Below are positions 9,345-18,300 of a DNA stretch of 64,000 bases, piece by piece. The number at the start of each line of letters is the position of its first letter. The first letter of the stretch is position 1. The position numbers and the translations under genes were made by a program. Source of the stretch: Pseudomonas corrugata (GTDB lineage Bacteria; Pseudomonadota; Gammaproteobacteria; Pseudomonadales; Pseudomonadaceae); contig NZ_LHVK01000003.1 in assembly GCF_001269905.1 (NCBI RefSeq), forward strand, positions 310,001 through 374,000, read 5' to 3'. Under the pieces are notes generated by a model. The model was not told the origin of the DNA. It searched no databases and saw only the letters and a list, made by a program, of their open reading frames with translations.

Positions 9345-9998
9345 TCACTTCCAACTGTGAACAGGCCACCCCGCCAATTCGGCATGGGCCTTCAACACCG
9401 GATCCGGGTTCACCACATGGGGGTAGTCCACCCGTTGCAACAGCGGCAGATCATTGCGTGAATCAGAGTAGAAGCTCGCCCCCTCCAGGTTTTCTTCCTC
9501 GGCGTCCAGCCAGTCCAGCAACCGGGCGATCTTGCCTTCACGGTAGGTCAGGGTGCCCACGGTTTTGCCGCTGTAGGCCCCATGGGCCACTTCAAGCTCG
9601 ATCGCCAGGATCTCATCGATGCCCAGACGCTCGGCAATCGGCCCCACCAGATGCGTGCCCGAGGCCGAGATCACCAGGATCCGATCGCCGGCCTTGCGGT
9701 GTTCGGCGATGGCCTTGGTGGCGTCACTGAAGATGATCGGTTCGATGAAGTCTTCCACCCAGGGCGACACCAGGTGTTCGACTTCTTCCGGTGTACGGCC
9801 GATCATCGGTTCCAGGCTGAAGTCCATGTACTCTTCCATGCGCAGCTTGCCATGGCTGTAGGCATCCATCAGCTCGTTGTTGCGACGCATGAACGACTCG
9901 GGATCGACCCAGCCCAGGCGCCCCATCTGTTCGCTCCAGAGGGTGGCGCAATCGCCGTGGATCAGGGTTTCGTCCAGATCAAAAATTGCCAGGGCCAT
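9345..9998 (-). CDS. HAD-IB family phosphatase
   Basis: The 217-residue protein has HAD motif I FDLDETL (about residues 6-12, nucleophile and general acid Asp), motif II VISASGT, and motif IV SDSRNDLPLL, as in phosphoserine-phosphatase-like HAD-IB enzymes. It presumably removes phosphate from a small metabolite in the cytoplasm. ATG 9998 is preferred to GTG 10004 because AAGGA lies ten bases upstream. It follows the ABC importer genes by 46 bases on the same strand, so it is likely the last gene of that operon and may dephosphorylate a product of the imported compound. Substrate not deducible. Confidence 0.85.
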   Translation of the reverse strand: MALAIFDLDETLIHGDCATLWSEQMGRLGWVDPESFMRRNNELMDAYSHGKLRMEEYMDFSLEPMIGRTPEEVEHLVSPWVEDFIEPIIFSDATKAIAEHRKAGDRILVISASGTHLVGPIAERLGIDEILAIELEVAHGAYSGKTVGTLTYREGKIARLLDWLDAEEENLEGASFYSDSRNDLPLLQRVDYPHVVNPDPVLKAHAELAGWPVHSWK

Positions 9999-10044
9999 CA
10001 GCACACTTTCCTTCTCAAGATCAGCTTCAGAATCAACTCAGCCA

Positions 10045-11034
10045 TCAGGCTACCTCACACAGTGCCGACGGATCGATGGAAAGCGCCAGGCGGGCGCCTT
10101 CGGGATGCAGGTCGGCGGCCGAACGGTTGAGCACATCCACCACCAACTCCACGCCGCGGGCTTCGACCCGATATCGGATCACATTGCCCAGCAGGCTGTG
10201 GCTGCGGATCAACGCATCGGCGGCGCCGTTGCGACTCAGCTCGATGGCTTCCGGGCGGATGGCGATGCGACTGTTCACCGGCCGTTGCAGCAATCGGCTG
10301 GCGCTGTCGGCGTCCAGCAGGTTGTAGTTGCCGATGAAGCCGGCGGCAAAAACGTCGACGGGCGCCGTGTAAAGGGTTTCTGCATCGCCGCTCTGTACGA
10401 TCTTTCCCTGGTTCATCAGGAAAATCCGGTCAGACATGGTCAGGGCTTCTTCCTGATCATGGGTGACGAAAATCGTGGTCAGACCCAACTCGCGCTGAAT
10501 CTGTCGGATCTGTTCGCGCAGGTGTTTGCGAATCCGCGCATCCAGGGCTGACAGCGGCTCGTCCAGCAGCAACAGGCGCGGCCGGGTCACCAGGGAGCGG
10601 GCGAGGGCAACGCGCTGGCACTGGCCGCCGGAGAGCTGATGGGGGTAGCGGGTGGCGAACTCGTGCAGTTCCACCAGGCGCAGGATCTCCTGCACCCGCT
10701 GGCGGCTGTCTTCGGCCTGGATCTTTTGCATGCGCAGGCCGAAGGCGACGTTCTGTTCCACGGTCATATTGGGGAACAGGGCGTAACTCTGGAACACCAT
10801 GCCGATGCCGCGCTTTTGCGGGCTCAGGGGAACGATGTCCTGGCCGTCCAGCAGGATCTTGCCGGCATCCACCGCCGTCAGCCCGGCAATGCAGCGCAAC
10901 AGCGTGGATTTGCCACAGCCGGAAGGGCCGAGGAGGGTGACGAATTCGCCCTTGCCGATTTCGCAATTGATGTCGCTGAACACCGGCGTGCCCGCGTAGC
11001 CTTTTTGCAAGTGTTGGACGCTGACGTAGCTCAT
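10045..11034 (-). CDS. ABC transporter ATP-binding protein (PotA/FbpC/PhnT-like)
   Basis: The 329-residue ATPase has Walker A GPSGCGKST (about residues 36-44), Q-loop, signature LSGGQCQRVALARSL, Walker B LLLLDEPLSALD and H-loop THDQEEAL, plus a C-terminal regulatory extension typical of importers for polyamines, iron or organophosphonates. Its ATG overlaps the stop of the upstream permease gene (ATGA), indicating translational coupling. It energises uptake through the two adjacent permeases. Confidence 0.92.
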   Translation of the reverse strand: MSYVSVQHLQKGYAGTPVFSDINCEIGKGEFVTLLGPSGCGKSTLLRCIAGLTAVDAGKILLDGQDIVPLSPQKRGIGMVFQSYALFPNMTVEQNVAFGLRMQKIQAEDSRQRVQEILRLVELHEFATRYPHQLSGGQCQRVALARSLVTRPRLLLLDEPLSALDARIRKHLREQIRQIQRELGLTTIFVTHDQEEALTMSDRIFLMNQGKIVQSGDAETLYTAPVDVFAAGFIGNYNLLDADSASRLLQRPVNSRIAIRPEAIELSRNGAADALIRSHSLLGNVIRYRVEARGVELVVDVLNRSAADLHPEGARLALSIDPSALCEVA

Positions 11035-11831
11035 TGGCTTTTGTCCTTGTTCAAAATGTTCGCCGCCCAGGTCAGGACCAGTACGAAGAAGAAGTAGGAA
11101 ATCACCAGGGCGCTGGTGAAGTGGCCGCTGCTGTTGCGCATGTTGTTCAGGTAGACCTGCAGGGTTTCATAGCGAGTGCCCACCAGGATGTTGGCGAACA
11201 CGAACTCGCCGAACAGGAACGAGAAGGACAGCAGCAACGCCACCATCAGGCCCTTGCGCAGGTTGGGCAGCACCACCAGCAAGGCCGCCTGGAAAGTGCT
11301 GGCACCGAGCAGTTGGGCAGCGTCCATCAGGTCGCGCAGGTTGATGGCTTGCAGGTTGTTGGTGATCGCGCGGTACATGAACGGCAGGGCAACGGTGAAG
11401 TAGCAGCCGATCAGGATCCACGGCGTCCCCACCATTGCCAACGGGCCGGAACCATAGAGTTGCAGCAGTCCTACCGACGACACCACCGGCGGCACCGCGA
11501 AGGGCAGCAGGATGAGGATGTTCATCAGCGCGTCGAGCTTCGGGAAGTGGTAATGCACCACGAACAGCAGTGGCAGGATCAGCACTACCGAGAGCACCAG
11601 CGCGCCGACGCAGACGATCAGCGACTGGCCGAAGGCGCTGAGAAAACGTGGGTCGCTCCACAGTTGCACATACCATTTGAAGGTAAAGCCAGCGGGCAGC
11701 ACGGTGGCCGACCAGCTGCTGGCGATGGAGTAGACCAGCGTGCCGGCCAGGGGCAACAGCAAAACGGCGAACAACAGGTACACCACTGCCCGATGATAGA
11801 GGCCGGCAGGGCTCGATTCAGCGCGAGACAT
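11031..11831 (-). CDS. ABC transporter permease (second subunit)
   Basis: The 266-residue protein has six hydrophobic segments and a binding-protein-dependent transport fold; the EAA-like loop is seen in AQLLGASTFQAALLVVLPNL. It is PotC/PhnV-like. It overlaps the first permease gene by 14 bases and the ATPase gene by four. With that permease it forms the membrane channel of the importer. Confidence 0.9.
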   Translation of the reverse strand: MSRAESSPAGLYHRAVVYLLFAVLLLPLAGTLVYSIASSWSATVLPAGFTFKWYVQLWSDPRFLSAFGQSLIVCVGALVLSVVLILPLLFVVHYHFPKLDALMNILILLPFAVPPVVSSVGLLQLYGSGPLAMVGTPWILIGCYFTVALPFMYRAITNNLQAINLRDLMDAAQLLGASTFQAALLVVLPNLRKGLMVALLLSFSFLFGEFVFANILVGTRYETLQVYLNNMRNSSGHFTSALVISYFFFVLVLTWAANILNKDKSQ

Positions 11832-12663
11832 GGTAGCTCCTCTTGAGCAGGAACTGATGGACGACGGTCACCAGGGTCATCAACGCCACCAGCACCACGG
11901 CCAGGGCGCTGGCCATGTTCGGGTCGAGGGAGATGTCGCCGGAGACCATGGCGGCGATGCGAATCGGCAGCACGTTGAAGTTGCCGGTGGTCAACGCGTA
12001 CACCGTAGCGTAGGCACCCAGGGCGTTGGCCAGCAGGATCACGAATGTACCCAACAGCGCCGGGGTCAACACCGGCAGACCGATGTGCCGCCAGAACTGC
12101 CAGCCGTTGGCGCCCAGCAGCGCGGCGGACTCGCGCCAGTCTTCGCGCAGGGCGTCGAAGGCCGGATAGAGCAGCAGCACGCCCAAGGGAATCTGGAAGT
12201 AGGTGTAGAGGATGATCAACCCGGTTTTCGAGTACAGGTTGAAGTCTTCGATGATCCCCGCTTGCTTGAGCATGAGGGTGATGCTGCCGTTGAACCCCAG
12301 CAGAATGATGAACGCGAACGCCAGGGGCACGCCGGCGAAGTTGCTGGTCATGTTGGCGAAGGCGTTGACGAAGTTGCGCAGCTTCGAATCGACCCGGCGC
12401 AGTGAGTAGCTGCCGAGTACTGCGATGATGATCCCGAACACACTGGACCAGAAGCTGATTTCCAGGCTGTGCTGGATCGCTTGCAGGTAGAACTTCGAAC
12501 TGAAGATCTTGCTGAAGTTGGCCAGGCCCCAACCGAACTCTTCCGACTCCAGGCTGTTGACCAGCACCCAGAGCAGCGGGGCGATCTGGAACACGATGAA
12601 GAAAATCGCGAAGGGCACCAGGCACAACGCTGCCAGCCATTTGCCGCGCGTCATGGCGTTCAC
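11818..12663 (-). CDS. ABC transporter permease (first subunit)
   Basis: The 281-residue inner-membrane protein starts VNAMTRGKWLAALCLVPFAI; an EAA-like loop appears as SAALLGANGWQFWRHIGLPV. I start at GTG 12663 because CAGGAG lies eight bases upstream and the GTGA overlaps the stop of the phosphatase-superfamily gene; ATG 12654 is the alternative. It is PotB/PhnU-like and pairs with the following permease. Confidence 0.9.
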   Translation of the reverse strand: MNAMTRGKWLAALCLVPFAIFFIVFQIAPLLWVLVNSLESEEFGWGLANFSKIFSSKFYLQAIQHSLEISFWSSVFGIIIAVLGSYSLRRVDSKLRNFVNAFANMTSNFAGVPLAFAFIILLGFNGSITLMLKQAGIIEDFNLYSKTGLIILYTYFQIPLGVLLLYPAFDALREDWRESAALLGANGWQFWRHIGLPVLTPALLGTFVILLANALGAYATVYALTTGNFNVLPIRIAAMVSGDISLDPNMASALAVVLVALMTLVTVVHQFLLKRSYHVSR

Positions 12664-13466
12664 TTGAGCAACTCCTGGCAATAGGGCTTGTCGTGAGCGA
12701 CACCGAGCAACTGGCAGAGGGTGCCGCACAGTTCGGTCTGCCGGGGATTCGCGGCGGGGTCGAGGCTGAAGCTGTCCCCAAACACGAACAGCGGCACCTC
12801 GCGTTCCTCGGCCAACAGGCCGTTGTGAGAGCGATCGTTGCTCATGCCGTGATCGGAAGTCACCAGCACCTGATAACCGCCATCGAGCCAGGCTTGCAGG
12901 TAGACCGCCAGGTTGATGTCCGCCGAACGGGCACTGTTGCGGTATTGCGGGGTGTCGAGGCCATGCTTGTGGCCGGCATCGTCGATATTCATCGGATGCA
13001 CCAGCAAAAAGTTCGGCGCGTAGCGCTGACGCAAATGTTCGGCGTCGGCGAACAGATGGGAATCGGGATAGTGGTCATTCCAGTAGAAATGTCCGTACTG
13101 GATCGGCAGCTCGGGGTTGTCGGTATGACGATCCCGCCCAGCCACGAACGGTGAGGTGTTGTAGAGCTCGCTGACCCAATGGTACGCCGCGGCAGCCGTG
13201 CTCAAGCCGCCTTCGGTGGCGTAGTGGAAAACGCTGCGCTGGTTCGACAGGCGCGAGACGTTGTTGTGCACGATACCGCTGTCGATGGGCGCGACGCCGG
13301 TGAGGATGCATTCATAGAGCGGGCGGGACAGGGCCGGCAGTTCACATTCCAGTTTGTAGAGAGCCGCGCGTCCTGCGCTGACGTAAGCCTGCAAATGTCC
13401 CATGGCATGCCGGGCGACTTCGTAATTGAGGCCGTCGAGCACTACCAGGATGACGTTGTGCTTCAT
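12660..13466 (-). CDS. Alkaline phosphatase superfamily enzyme (phosphodiesterase/pyrophosphatase type), cytoplasmic
   Basis: The 268-residue protein starts MKHNVILVVLDGLNYEVARH; the metal-binding Asp of VVLDGLN and a likely nucleophile in ALSRPLYECILTG fit the type I phosphodiesterase/nucleotide pyrophosphatase group, with further metal ligands in HPMNIDDAGHKHG and VTSDHGMSN. No signal peptide is present, so it acts inside the cell, unusual for the superfamily but also true of phosphonoacetate hydrolase. It lies between the binding protein and the permeases of an ABC importer, suggesting it hydrolyses the imported compound. A phosphodiester or phosphonate is my inference. Confidence 0.8.
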   Translation of the reverse strand: MKHNVILVVLDGLNYEVARHAMGHLQAYVSAGRAALYKLECELPALSRPLYECILTGVAPIDSGIVHNNVSRLSNQRSVFHYATEGGLSTAAAAYHWVSELYNTSPFVAGRDRHTDNPELPIQYGHFYWNDHYPDSHLFADAEHLRQRYAPNFLLVHPMNIDDAGHKHGLDTPQYRNSARSADINLAVYLQAWLDGGYQVLVTSDHGMSNDRSHNGLLAEEREVPLFVFGDSFSLDPAANPRQTELCGTLCQLLGVAHDKPYCQELLK

Positions 13467-13527
13467 GGGAAAAAGGCTCCGCAGAGGCAGACTGAAAAAA
13501 AAAGATGCAAGTGGCAACGCGGTCAAT

Positions 13528-13615
13528 GTGGGAGCCGAGCTTGCTCGCGATGAACGATGACACGGCCTTGAAGTTGCACCGCGTCGCCTTCATCGCGAGC
13601 AAGCTCGGCTCCCAC
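13528..13615. repeat. REP pair inside the ABC importer operon
   Basis: Inverted REP units (GTGGGAGCCGAGCTTGCTCG and inverse) lie between the binding-protein gene and the phosphatase-superfamily gene, within what is otherwise one operon. Such hairpins can stabilise the upstream transcript, which would raise binding-protein dosage. Confidence 0.85.
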
Positions 13616-13672
13616 AGAAAAGCTTGCTCCCACAAGATATCTCCAGCGGATATCCGAGCGGGAGCTACCGCC

Positions 13673-14740
13673 TTACTGCATATTGATGATCACTTCTTCC
13701 TGCCACTTCTGTGGCAGTGCCTTGGAGGTCTTCTCCCAGGCGTCCGCGTCCTTGATCGGGGTCACGCCTTTGTACTGCTCGTTCGGCAGCAGCTTGGCCT
13801 TGACCTCTTCCGGCAGTGTCAGGTGCTCGGCGCGGATCGGCCGGGCGTTGCCTTTGGCCAGGTTGATCTGGCCGGCGTCGCTGAAGATGTACTCGCGAGT
13901 GAGCTTGGCGGCATTCGGGTGTTTGGCGTATTTGTTGATGATGGTGGTGTAGCCGGAGATGACCGAGCCGTCGGATGGAATCAGCACGACGTAATCATCC
14001 GGGTTGGCCATCTTGGCCTTGTAGCTCAGGCCGTTGAAGTCCCAGACCACGCCCACTTCGACTTCACCCTTTTCCATGGTGGCGATGGTCGGGTTGGCCA
14101 TGGACAGGCGTCCTTGCTTGGCGATCTCGGCGAACATCAACAGGGCCGGTTGCAGGTTCTTCTCGTTGCCACCGTTGGCCAGTGCCGCCGCCAGTACGCC
14201 ATTGGCAGCCTGGGCCGCGGTGCTCACGTCACCGATGGATACCTTGTATTTGCCGGTTTTGAGATCAGCCCATTTGGTGGGAGCTTCGGAACCATGCAGC
14301 AGCTTCTTGTTGACGATGAACGCGATGGTGCCGGTGTAGGCCAGGGCCCAGTTGCCGTCCTTGTCCTTGGCCCAGTCCGGAACCTGGCCCCAGGTGCTTG
14401 GCTTGTACGGTTGAACCACACCCTGCTTGACGGCAATCGGGCCGAAGGCCGCGCCGACGTCGCCGATGTCGGCGCTGGCGTTGTCTTTCTCGGCGGCGAA
14501 CTTGGCGATTTCCTGGGCCGAGCTCATGTCGGTGTCGACGTGTTTCAGCCCGTAGGTCTTGGCCAGGTCTTCCCAGGTGCCTTTCCAGTTCGCCCAGTCA
14601 TCGGGCATGCCGACGCTGTTCACGGCGCCTTCCGCTTTCGCAGCGGCTTCCAACGTTTTCAGATCGGTATCAGCGGCCATGGCGGCAGTGCACATGGCAA
14701 TGGTCGAGCCTAACAGTGATGCCAGGAAAAGCTGTTTCAT
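13673..14740 (-). CDS. ABC transporter periplasmic substrate-binding protein
   Basis: The 355-residue protein has a clear signal peptide (MKQLFLASLLGSTIAMCTAAMAAD, cleavage near residue 22) and belongs to extracellular solute-binding family 1, like AfuA/PhnS/PotD-type receptors. It heads the operon that continues with the phosphatase-superfamily enzyme, both permeases, the ATPase and the HAD phosphatase. The divergent UTRA regulator points to an organic ligand. 2-aminoethylphosphonate or a phosphate ester would fit the enzymes, but no ligand can be read from sequence. Confidence 0.88.
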   Translation of the reverse strand: MKQLFLASLLGSTIAMCTAAMAADTDLKTLEAAAKAEGAVNSVGMPDDWANWKGTWEDLAKTYGLKHVDTDMSSAQEIAKFAAEKDNASADIGDVGAAFGPIAVKQGVVQPYKPSTWGQVPDWAKDKDGNWALAYTGTIAFIVNKKLLHGSEAPTKWADLKTGKYKVSIGDVSTAAQAANGVLAAALANGGNEKNLQPALLMFAEIAKQGRLSMANPTIATMEKGEVEVGVVWDFNGLSYKAKMANPDDYVVLIPSDGSVISGYTTIINKYAKHPNAAKLTREYIFSDAGQINLAKGNARPIRAEHLTLPEEVKAKLLPNEQYKGVTPIKDADAWEKTSKALPQKWQEEVIINMQ

Positions 14741-14797
14741 CCGAAGCTCCTATGGGCGTTTTCAACGCTGCGATTGCGGTTGTGTTGGCGGTTATGT

Positions 14798-14809
14798 TGG
14801 TCTAGGTCA
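14798..14809. promoter_or_regulatory. Candidate UTRA-regulator operator, binding-protein side
   Basis: TGGTCTAGGTCA lies 57 bases upstream of the binding-protein start and shares TGGTCTAG with the site at 15076-15087. It resembles the GT-N-TA-N-AC consensus of the HutC/UTRA subfamily. Confidence 0.45.
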
Positions 14810-15075
14810 GCAATACCTGAGCCAATGTAGGTGAGCCCTGTGACATTTTGATGTCGGCGGTGGAAGCATCCACACCGACCCGGCTCGTGCGCAGTGGCTG
14901 ATAGCTAAGCGTAGACCATGGTTAAACGGCTGATATGAAAGGACTTGGCCGCAAATTTGCACGTCTGTGGTTCGACCGTTCGGCGGTTCTGTCATCTGCC
15001 AGTCATGTGCAGTGCCTAGGCTTGCAGGAATTAAAATGGCTCGGTGGCTTCACCGATTTCGCCCCGAAACAGTGC

Positions 15076-15087
15076 TGGTCTAGTCCA
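15076..15087. promoter_or_regulatory. Candidate UTRA-regulator operator, regulator side
   Basis: The near-palindrome TGGTCTAGTCCA lies 14 bases upstream of the GntR start, a position suited to autorepression. It closely resembles the known PhnF operator TGGTATAGACCA. The intergenic region 14741-15101 shows nothing else I can name. Confidence 0.5.
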
Positions 15088-15101
15088 GATAGGTAACGTT
15101 G

Positions 15102-15830
15102 ATGCGCGTTGAGACAACCAAAGCGGTGACAGCTATCGGGCAGGTCCTGCAGGAGCAGCTTGACCATGGGTTGCTGGCTCCCGGCAGCAAGTTGCCGGCC
15201 GAGCGCAAGCTCAGTGAGTTGTTCGGGACCACGCGCATTACCGTGCGTGAAGCCTTGTTGCAGCTCGAAGCCCAGGGGCAGATCTATCGCGAGGAACGCC
15301 GGGGCTGGTTCGTCTCGCCGCCACGTCTGGCCTATAACCTGATGCAGCGCAGCCATTTCCACGCCATGGTCACGGCCCAGGGACGGGTGCCATCTACCCA
15401 GGTGATCTCGGCCCGCCTGCAACCGGCCTCGGCGGCGGTGTGCGCCTGGTTGCAATTGCCGGCGTTGTCGAGTGTGATCCAGATCTGCCGCGTGCGGCGT
15501 ATTGACGAGCGTCTGGTGCTGTATGTCGAGCATTACCTGAACCCGCAGTATTTTCCCGACATCCTCGGGTTCGATCTCAACCAGTCCATGACCGAGTTGT
15601 ACGCCCGTCATTACGATCTGCACTACGGCCGGGTGAAATTCGAAATCGTACCCACGTCTCTACAGCCTGAAGCCGCGGCGGCGCTGAAGGTCTCGGTCGG
15701 CAGCCCCGGGTTGCGGATTGCGCGGGTCAATTATGACCAGCATCAACGGTTGATCGACTGCGACCTGGAGTTCTGGCGACACGATGCGATTCATGTCGGA
15801 GTAGACGTACTGGACGTCGGGTCACAATGA
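15102..15830 (+). CDS. GntR-family regulator with UTRA domain
   Basis: The 242-residue protein has an N-terminal winged helix (LAPGSKLPAERKLSELFG, then TTRITVREALLQLEAQG, residues about 28-66) and a C-terminal UTRA ligand-binding domain (RVRRIDERLVLYVEHYLNP). HutC-subfamily members are usually repressors released by the pathway substrate. It is divergent from the ABC importer operon and probably controls it. ATG 15102 is preferred to the adjacent TTG. The 3' end overlaps the convergent small membrane protein gene by nine bases. Confidence 0.92.
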   Translation: MRVETTKAVTAIGQVLQEQLDHGLLAPGSKLPAERKLSELFGTTRITVREALLQLEAQGQIYREERRGWFVSPPRLAYNLMQRSHFHAMVTAQGRVPSTQVISARLQPASAAVCAWLQLPALSSVIQICRVRRIDERLVLYVEHYLNPQYFPDILGFDLNQSMTELYARHYDLHYGRVKFEIVPTSLQPEAAAALKVSVGSPGLRIARVNYDQHQRLIDCDLEFWRHDAIHVGVDVLDVGSQ

Positions 15831-16004
15831 TTCGTTGAGCTTGCTCATGATCCTGAACAGGACGGTGGCGAGGATCAGTATCATGCCGATCCACATGGCG
15901 AAGACCCCGACATTCTTGTCACGAAAATTGAAGCCGATGGCCAACAGGATCATGCCGGCGAGGATGGGCACCAGCATGGCGTTGAAGATGGACGAGGGAA
16001 TCAT
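15822..16004 (-). CDS. Small two-helix membrane protein
   Basis: The 60-residue protein (MIPSSIFNAMLVPILAGMIL...) has two hydrophobic segments (about residues 8-24 and 33-51) separated by FRDKNVG. AAGG precedes the ATG. It overlaps the end of the GntR gene in a convergent arrangement. No function can be proposed. Confidence 0.6.
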   Translation of the reverse strand: MIPSSIFNAMLVPILAGMILLAIGFNFRDKNVGVFAMWIGMILILATVLFRIMSKLNESL

Positions 16005-16035
16005 GGTGGTGACCTTGTCAGGGGGATAAGGTCAG

Positions 16036-16139
16036 TGTAGGAGCTGCCGAGCGAAGCGAGGCTGCGATCTTCCCCCAGACACTTGAATCTCTACAAAAAG
16101 ATCAAAATCAAAAGATCGCAGCCTGCGGCAGCTCCTGCA
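16036..16139. repeat. Second-type REP palindrome (TGTAGGAGCTGCC family)
   Basis: TGTAGGAGCTGCCGAGCGAA at the left and its inverse (CAGCCTGCGGCAGCTCCTGCA) at the right form a long inverted repeat of a different family from the GTGGGAGC elements elsewhere in the window. It lies downstream of apeB. Confidence 0.8.
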
Positions 16140-16152
16140 GGGTGTGGCGTGG

Positions 16153-17442
16153 TTACGGCAACTCACGACTGGCGTAGAACGCGCTCAGCACTTTCACCAG
16201 GTGCGCGAGGTCATGGCTGCCGCACAGTTCACGGATCGAGTGCATGGCGAAGGTCGGCAGGCCGATGTCCACGGTGCGTACGCCCAACTGGCTGGCGGTG
16301 ATCGGGCCGATGGTCGAGCCGCACCCCATGTCGCTGCGTACCACGAAGCTCTGCACCGGCACTTCTTCGGCCATGCACAGGTGGCGGAAGAACCCGGCGG
16401 TTTCGCTGTTGGTAGCGTAGCGCTGGTTGCTGTTGACCTTGATGACCGGCCCGGCGTTGAGCTTGGGACCGTGGTTGGCGTCATGTTTGTCGGCGTAGTT
16501 GGGGTGTACACCGTGGGCGTTGTCTGCAGAAACCAGCAGGGATTTCTGGATGGTCCGTACGAACTCTTCCCCTTCCGGCAGCAGGCGACGCAGGGTCTGC
16601 TCCAGCATCGGGCCATCGGCGCCGCAGGCCGAGCAGGAGCCCACTTCCTCGTGATCGTTGCACACCAGCACGCAGGTCTCTTCCGAGTCGGCGTTGAGCA
16701 AGGCTTGCAGGCCGGCGTAGCACGACAGCAGGTTGTCAAGGCGGGCGCCGGCAATGAAGTCGCCATGCAGGCCGATGATCGCGGCGCTTTGGGTGTCGTA
16801 GAAGCTCAACTCGTAATCGAGCACCACATCGGCGTTCAGGCCGTGTTCGCGGGCCAACTGGTCAGTGAGCACGGCACGGAAGTCGACGCGCTCGTCGCCA
16901 GCGAACTGGGCAAGGATCGGCGGCAATTCGTTCTGCGGGTTGATGGCCCAGCCCTGGTTGGCTTCGCGATTGAGGTGAATGGCCAGGTTCGGAATCGTGG
17001 CAATGGGTGCCTTGAAGTCGATCAGCTGGCTTTCGACCTTGCCGTCCCGGCGGAAGGTGACGCGTCCGGCCAGGGACAGGTCGCGGTCGAACCATGGTGC
17101 CAGCAGCGCACCGCCATACACTTCCACCCCCAGTTGCCAGAACCCGTGACGTTGCAGCTCAGGCTGAGGCTTGACCCGCAGGCAAGGGCTGTCGGTGTGG
17201 GCTCCGACCAGGCGGATGCCGTCGTGCAGCGGCGCGTTGCGGCCCAGCTTGAAGGCAATGATCGAAGAGTCGTTGCGCGTGACGTAATAGCGACCGTTGG
17301 CTTCGGTGGCCCAGGTCTCGCGTTCGTCGAGGCGCTGATAGCCCGCCGCCTCGAGGCGTTGGGCAAGGCTGGCGGTGGCATGGAACGGGGTAGGGGAGGC
17401 CTTGAGGAAGTCGATCAGGCCCTGGTTCAACTCTGCGCGCAT
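16153..17442 (-). CDS. apeB: M18 family aminopeptidase
   Basis: The 429-residue cytoplasmic zinc aminopeptidase has all M18 metal-site motifs: GAHTDSPCL (first His/Asp), GARLDNLLS (Asp bridging), DHEEVGS (catalytic Glu pair), SADNAHG and AMHSIREL (last His). It removes N-terminal, mostly acidic, residues. It is followed by rluA and the min genes in the orientation seen around PA3247 in P. aeruginosa, supporting the name apeB. Confidence 0.95.
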   Translation of the reverse strand: MRAELNQGLIDFLKASPTPFHATASLAQRLEAAGYQRLDERETWATEANGRYYVTRNDSSIIAFKLGRNAPLHDGIRLVGAHTDSPCLRVKPQPELQRHGFWQLGVEVYGGALLAPWFDRDLSLAGRVTFRRDGKVESQLIDFKAPIATIPNLAIHLNREANQGWAINPQNELPPILAQFAGDERVDFRAVLTDQLAREHGLNADVVLDYELSFYDTQSAAIIGLHGDFIAGARLDNLLSCYAGLQALLNADSEETCVLVCNDHEEVGSCSACGADGPMLEQTLRRLLPEGEEFVRTIQKSLLVSADNAHGVHPNYADKHDANHGPKLNAGPVIKVNSNQRYATNSETAGFFRHLCMAEEVPVQSFVVRSDMGCGSTIGPITASQLGVRTVDIGLPTFAMHSIRELCGSHDLAHLVKVLSAFYASRELP

Positions 17443-17521
17443 AAATAGCTCCAGACAGCAATGGGCGGAGTTTACCGTATTGGCTGTTGATAGGGAGAGG
17501 GTTGAAGTCTACGTTGGTTGT

Positions 17522-17632
17522 GCCGCCGTCATCGCGAGCAGGCTCGCTCCAACAGGGGATCTTCGTCGAATACAAATTCTGTGTTCAGCGCAAATGCCTG
17601 TGGGAGCGAGCCTGCTCGCGATGAGAGCACCG
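17522..17632. repeat. REP pair
   Basis: Two inverted REP units (CATCGCGAGCAGGCTCGCTC at 17530-17549 and TGTGGGAGCGAGCCTGCTCG at 17600-17619) lie between apeB and rluA. Confidence 0.85.
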
Positions 17633-17639
17633 CAATCCT

Positions 17640-18275
17640 TCAGAACGGCGCCGGGCACTCGAAGCGCAGGCGCTCGCCGCTTTGCGGATGGGTAAAGCTG
17701 AGCATGCTGGCGTGCAGGCACAGGCGAGGCCAGGCGGCCAGGGCCTGCGGGTGGGCATAGAGGCCGTCACCCAGCAGCGGATGGCCGATGGACAACATAT
17801 GCACGCGCAATTGGTGTGAGCGTCCGGTGATGGGCGTCAGTTCGACCCGGCACCAATCGCCACAACGTTCCAGCACGCGCCAGAAGGTCAGGGCGTGCTT
17901 GCCGTGCTCATGGTCGACCACGTGACGAGGCTTGGTTGGCGGGTCGTAGCGCAGGGGCAGATCGATGCTACCGCTGTCCAGCTCCGGCTGACCCCAGCAC
18001 AACGCGGTGTAGGCCTTTTCGGTTTCCCGGTCATGAAACTGTCGGGACAGTTCGCGATGGGTGTCTGGATCCCGGGCCAGCAGGATGATTCCGGACGTTT
18101 CCCAGTCCAATCGGTGCACGATTCGTGCTTCCGGGTAACCGTTTTCCTGCAGGCGGGTGATCAGGCAGTCCTTGTTGTCGTCGGCCCGGCCGGGCACGGA
18201 CAACAGCAGGGTCGGCTTGTCGACCACCAGGACGGCGGCGTCCTGATGAATGATGCGGATGTTGGACAGGGGCAT
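17640..18275 (-). CDS. rluA: RluA-family pseudouridine synthase
   Basis: The 211-residue enzyme has the RluA catalytic motif RIVHRLDWETSG with the active-site Asp, and ITGRSHQLRVHM. Its length matches RluA, the dual-specificity enzyme for 23S rRNA position 746 and tRNA position 32. I start at ATG 18275 (MPLSNIRIIHQD); the longer reading frame upstream translates a REP element and is not coding. Position between apeB and minE is conserved in Pseudomonas. Confidence 0.92.
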   Translation of the reverse strand: MPLSNIRIIHQDAAVLVVDKPTLLLSVPGRADDNKDCLITRLQENGYPEARIVHRLDWETSGIILLARDPDTHRELSRQFHDRETEKAYTALCWGQPELDSGSIDLPLRYDPPTKPRHVVDHEHGKHALTFWRVLERCGDWCRVELTPITGRSHQLRVHMLSIGHPLLGDGLYAHPQALAAWPRLCLHASMLSFTHPQSGERLRFECPAPF

Positions 18276-18300
18276 TGAAAACAGTCTCGGTACAAACGCC

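Noticed and set aside
16144..17448. Long open frame on the plus strand opposite apeB
   Set aside because: It mirrors apeB codon for codon, has no family motif, and is a usual by-product of high-GC codon bias. The same applies to long frames opposite puuD (24199-25575), aroC (45368-46543), pyk (57649-59133) and ttuD (59426-60892).
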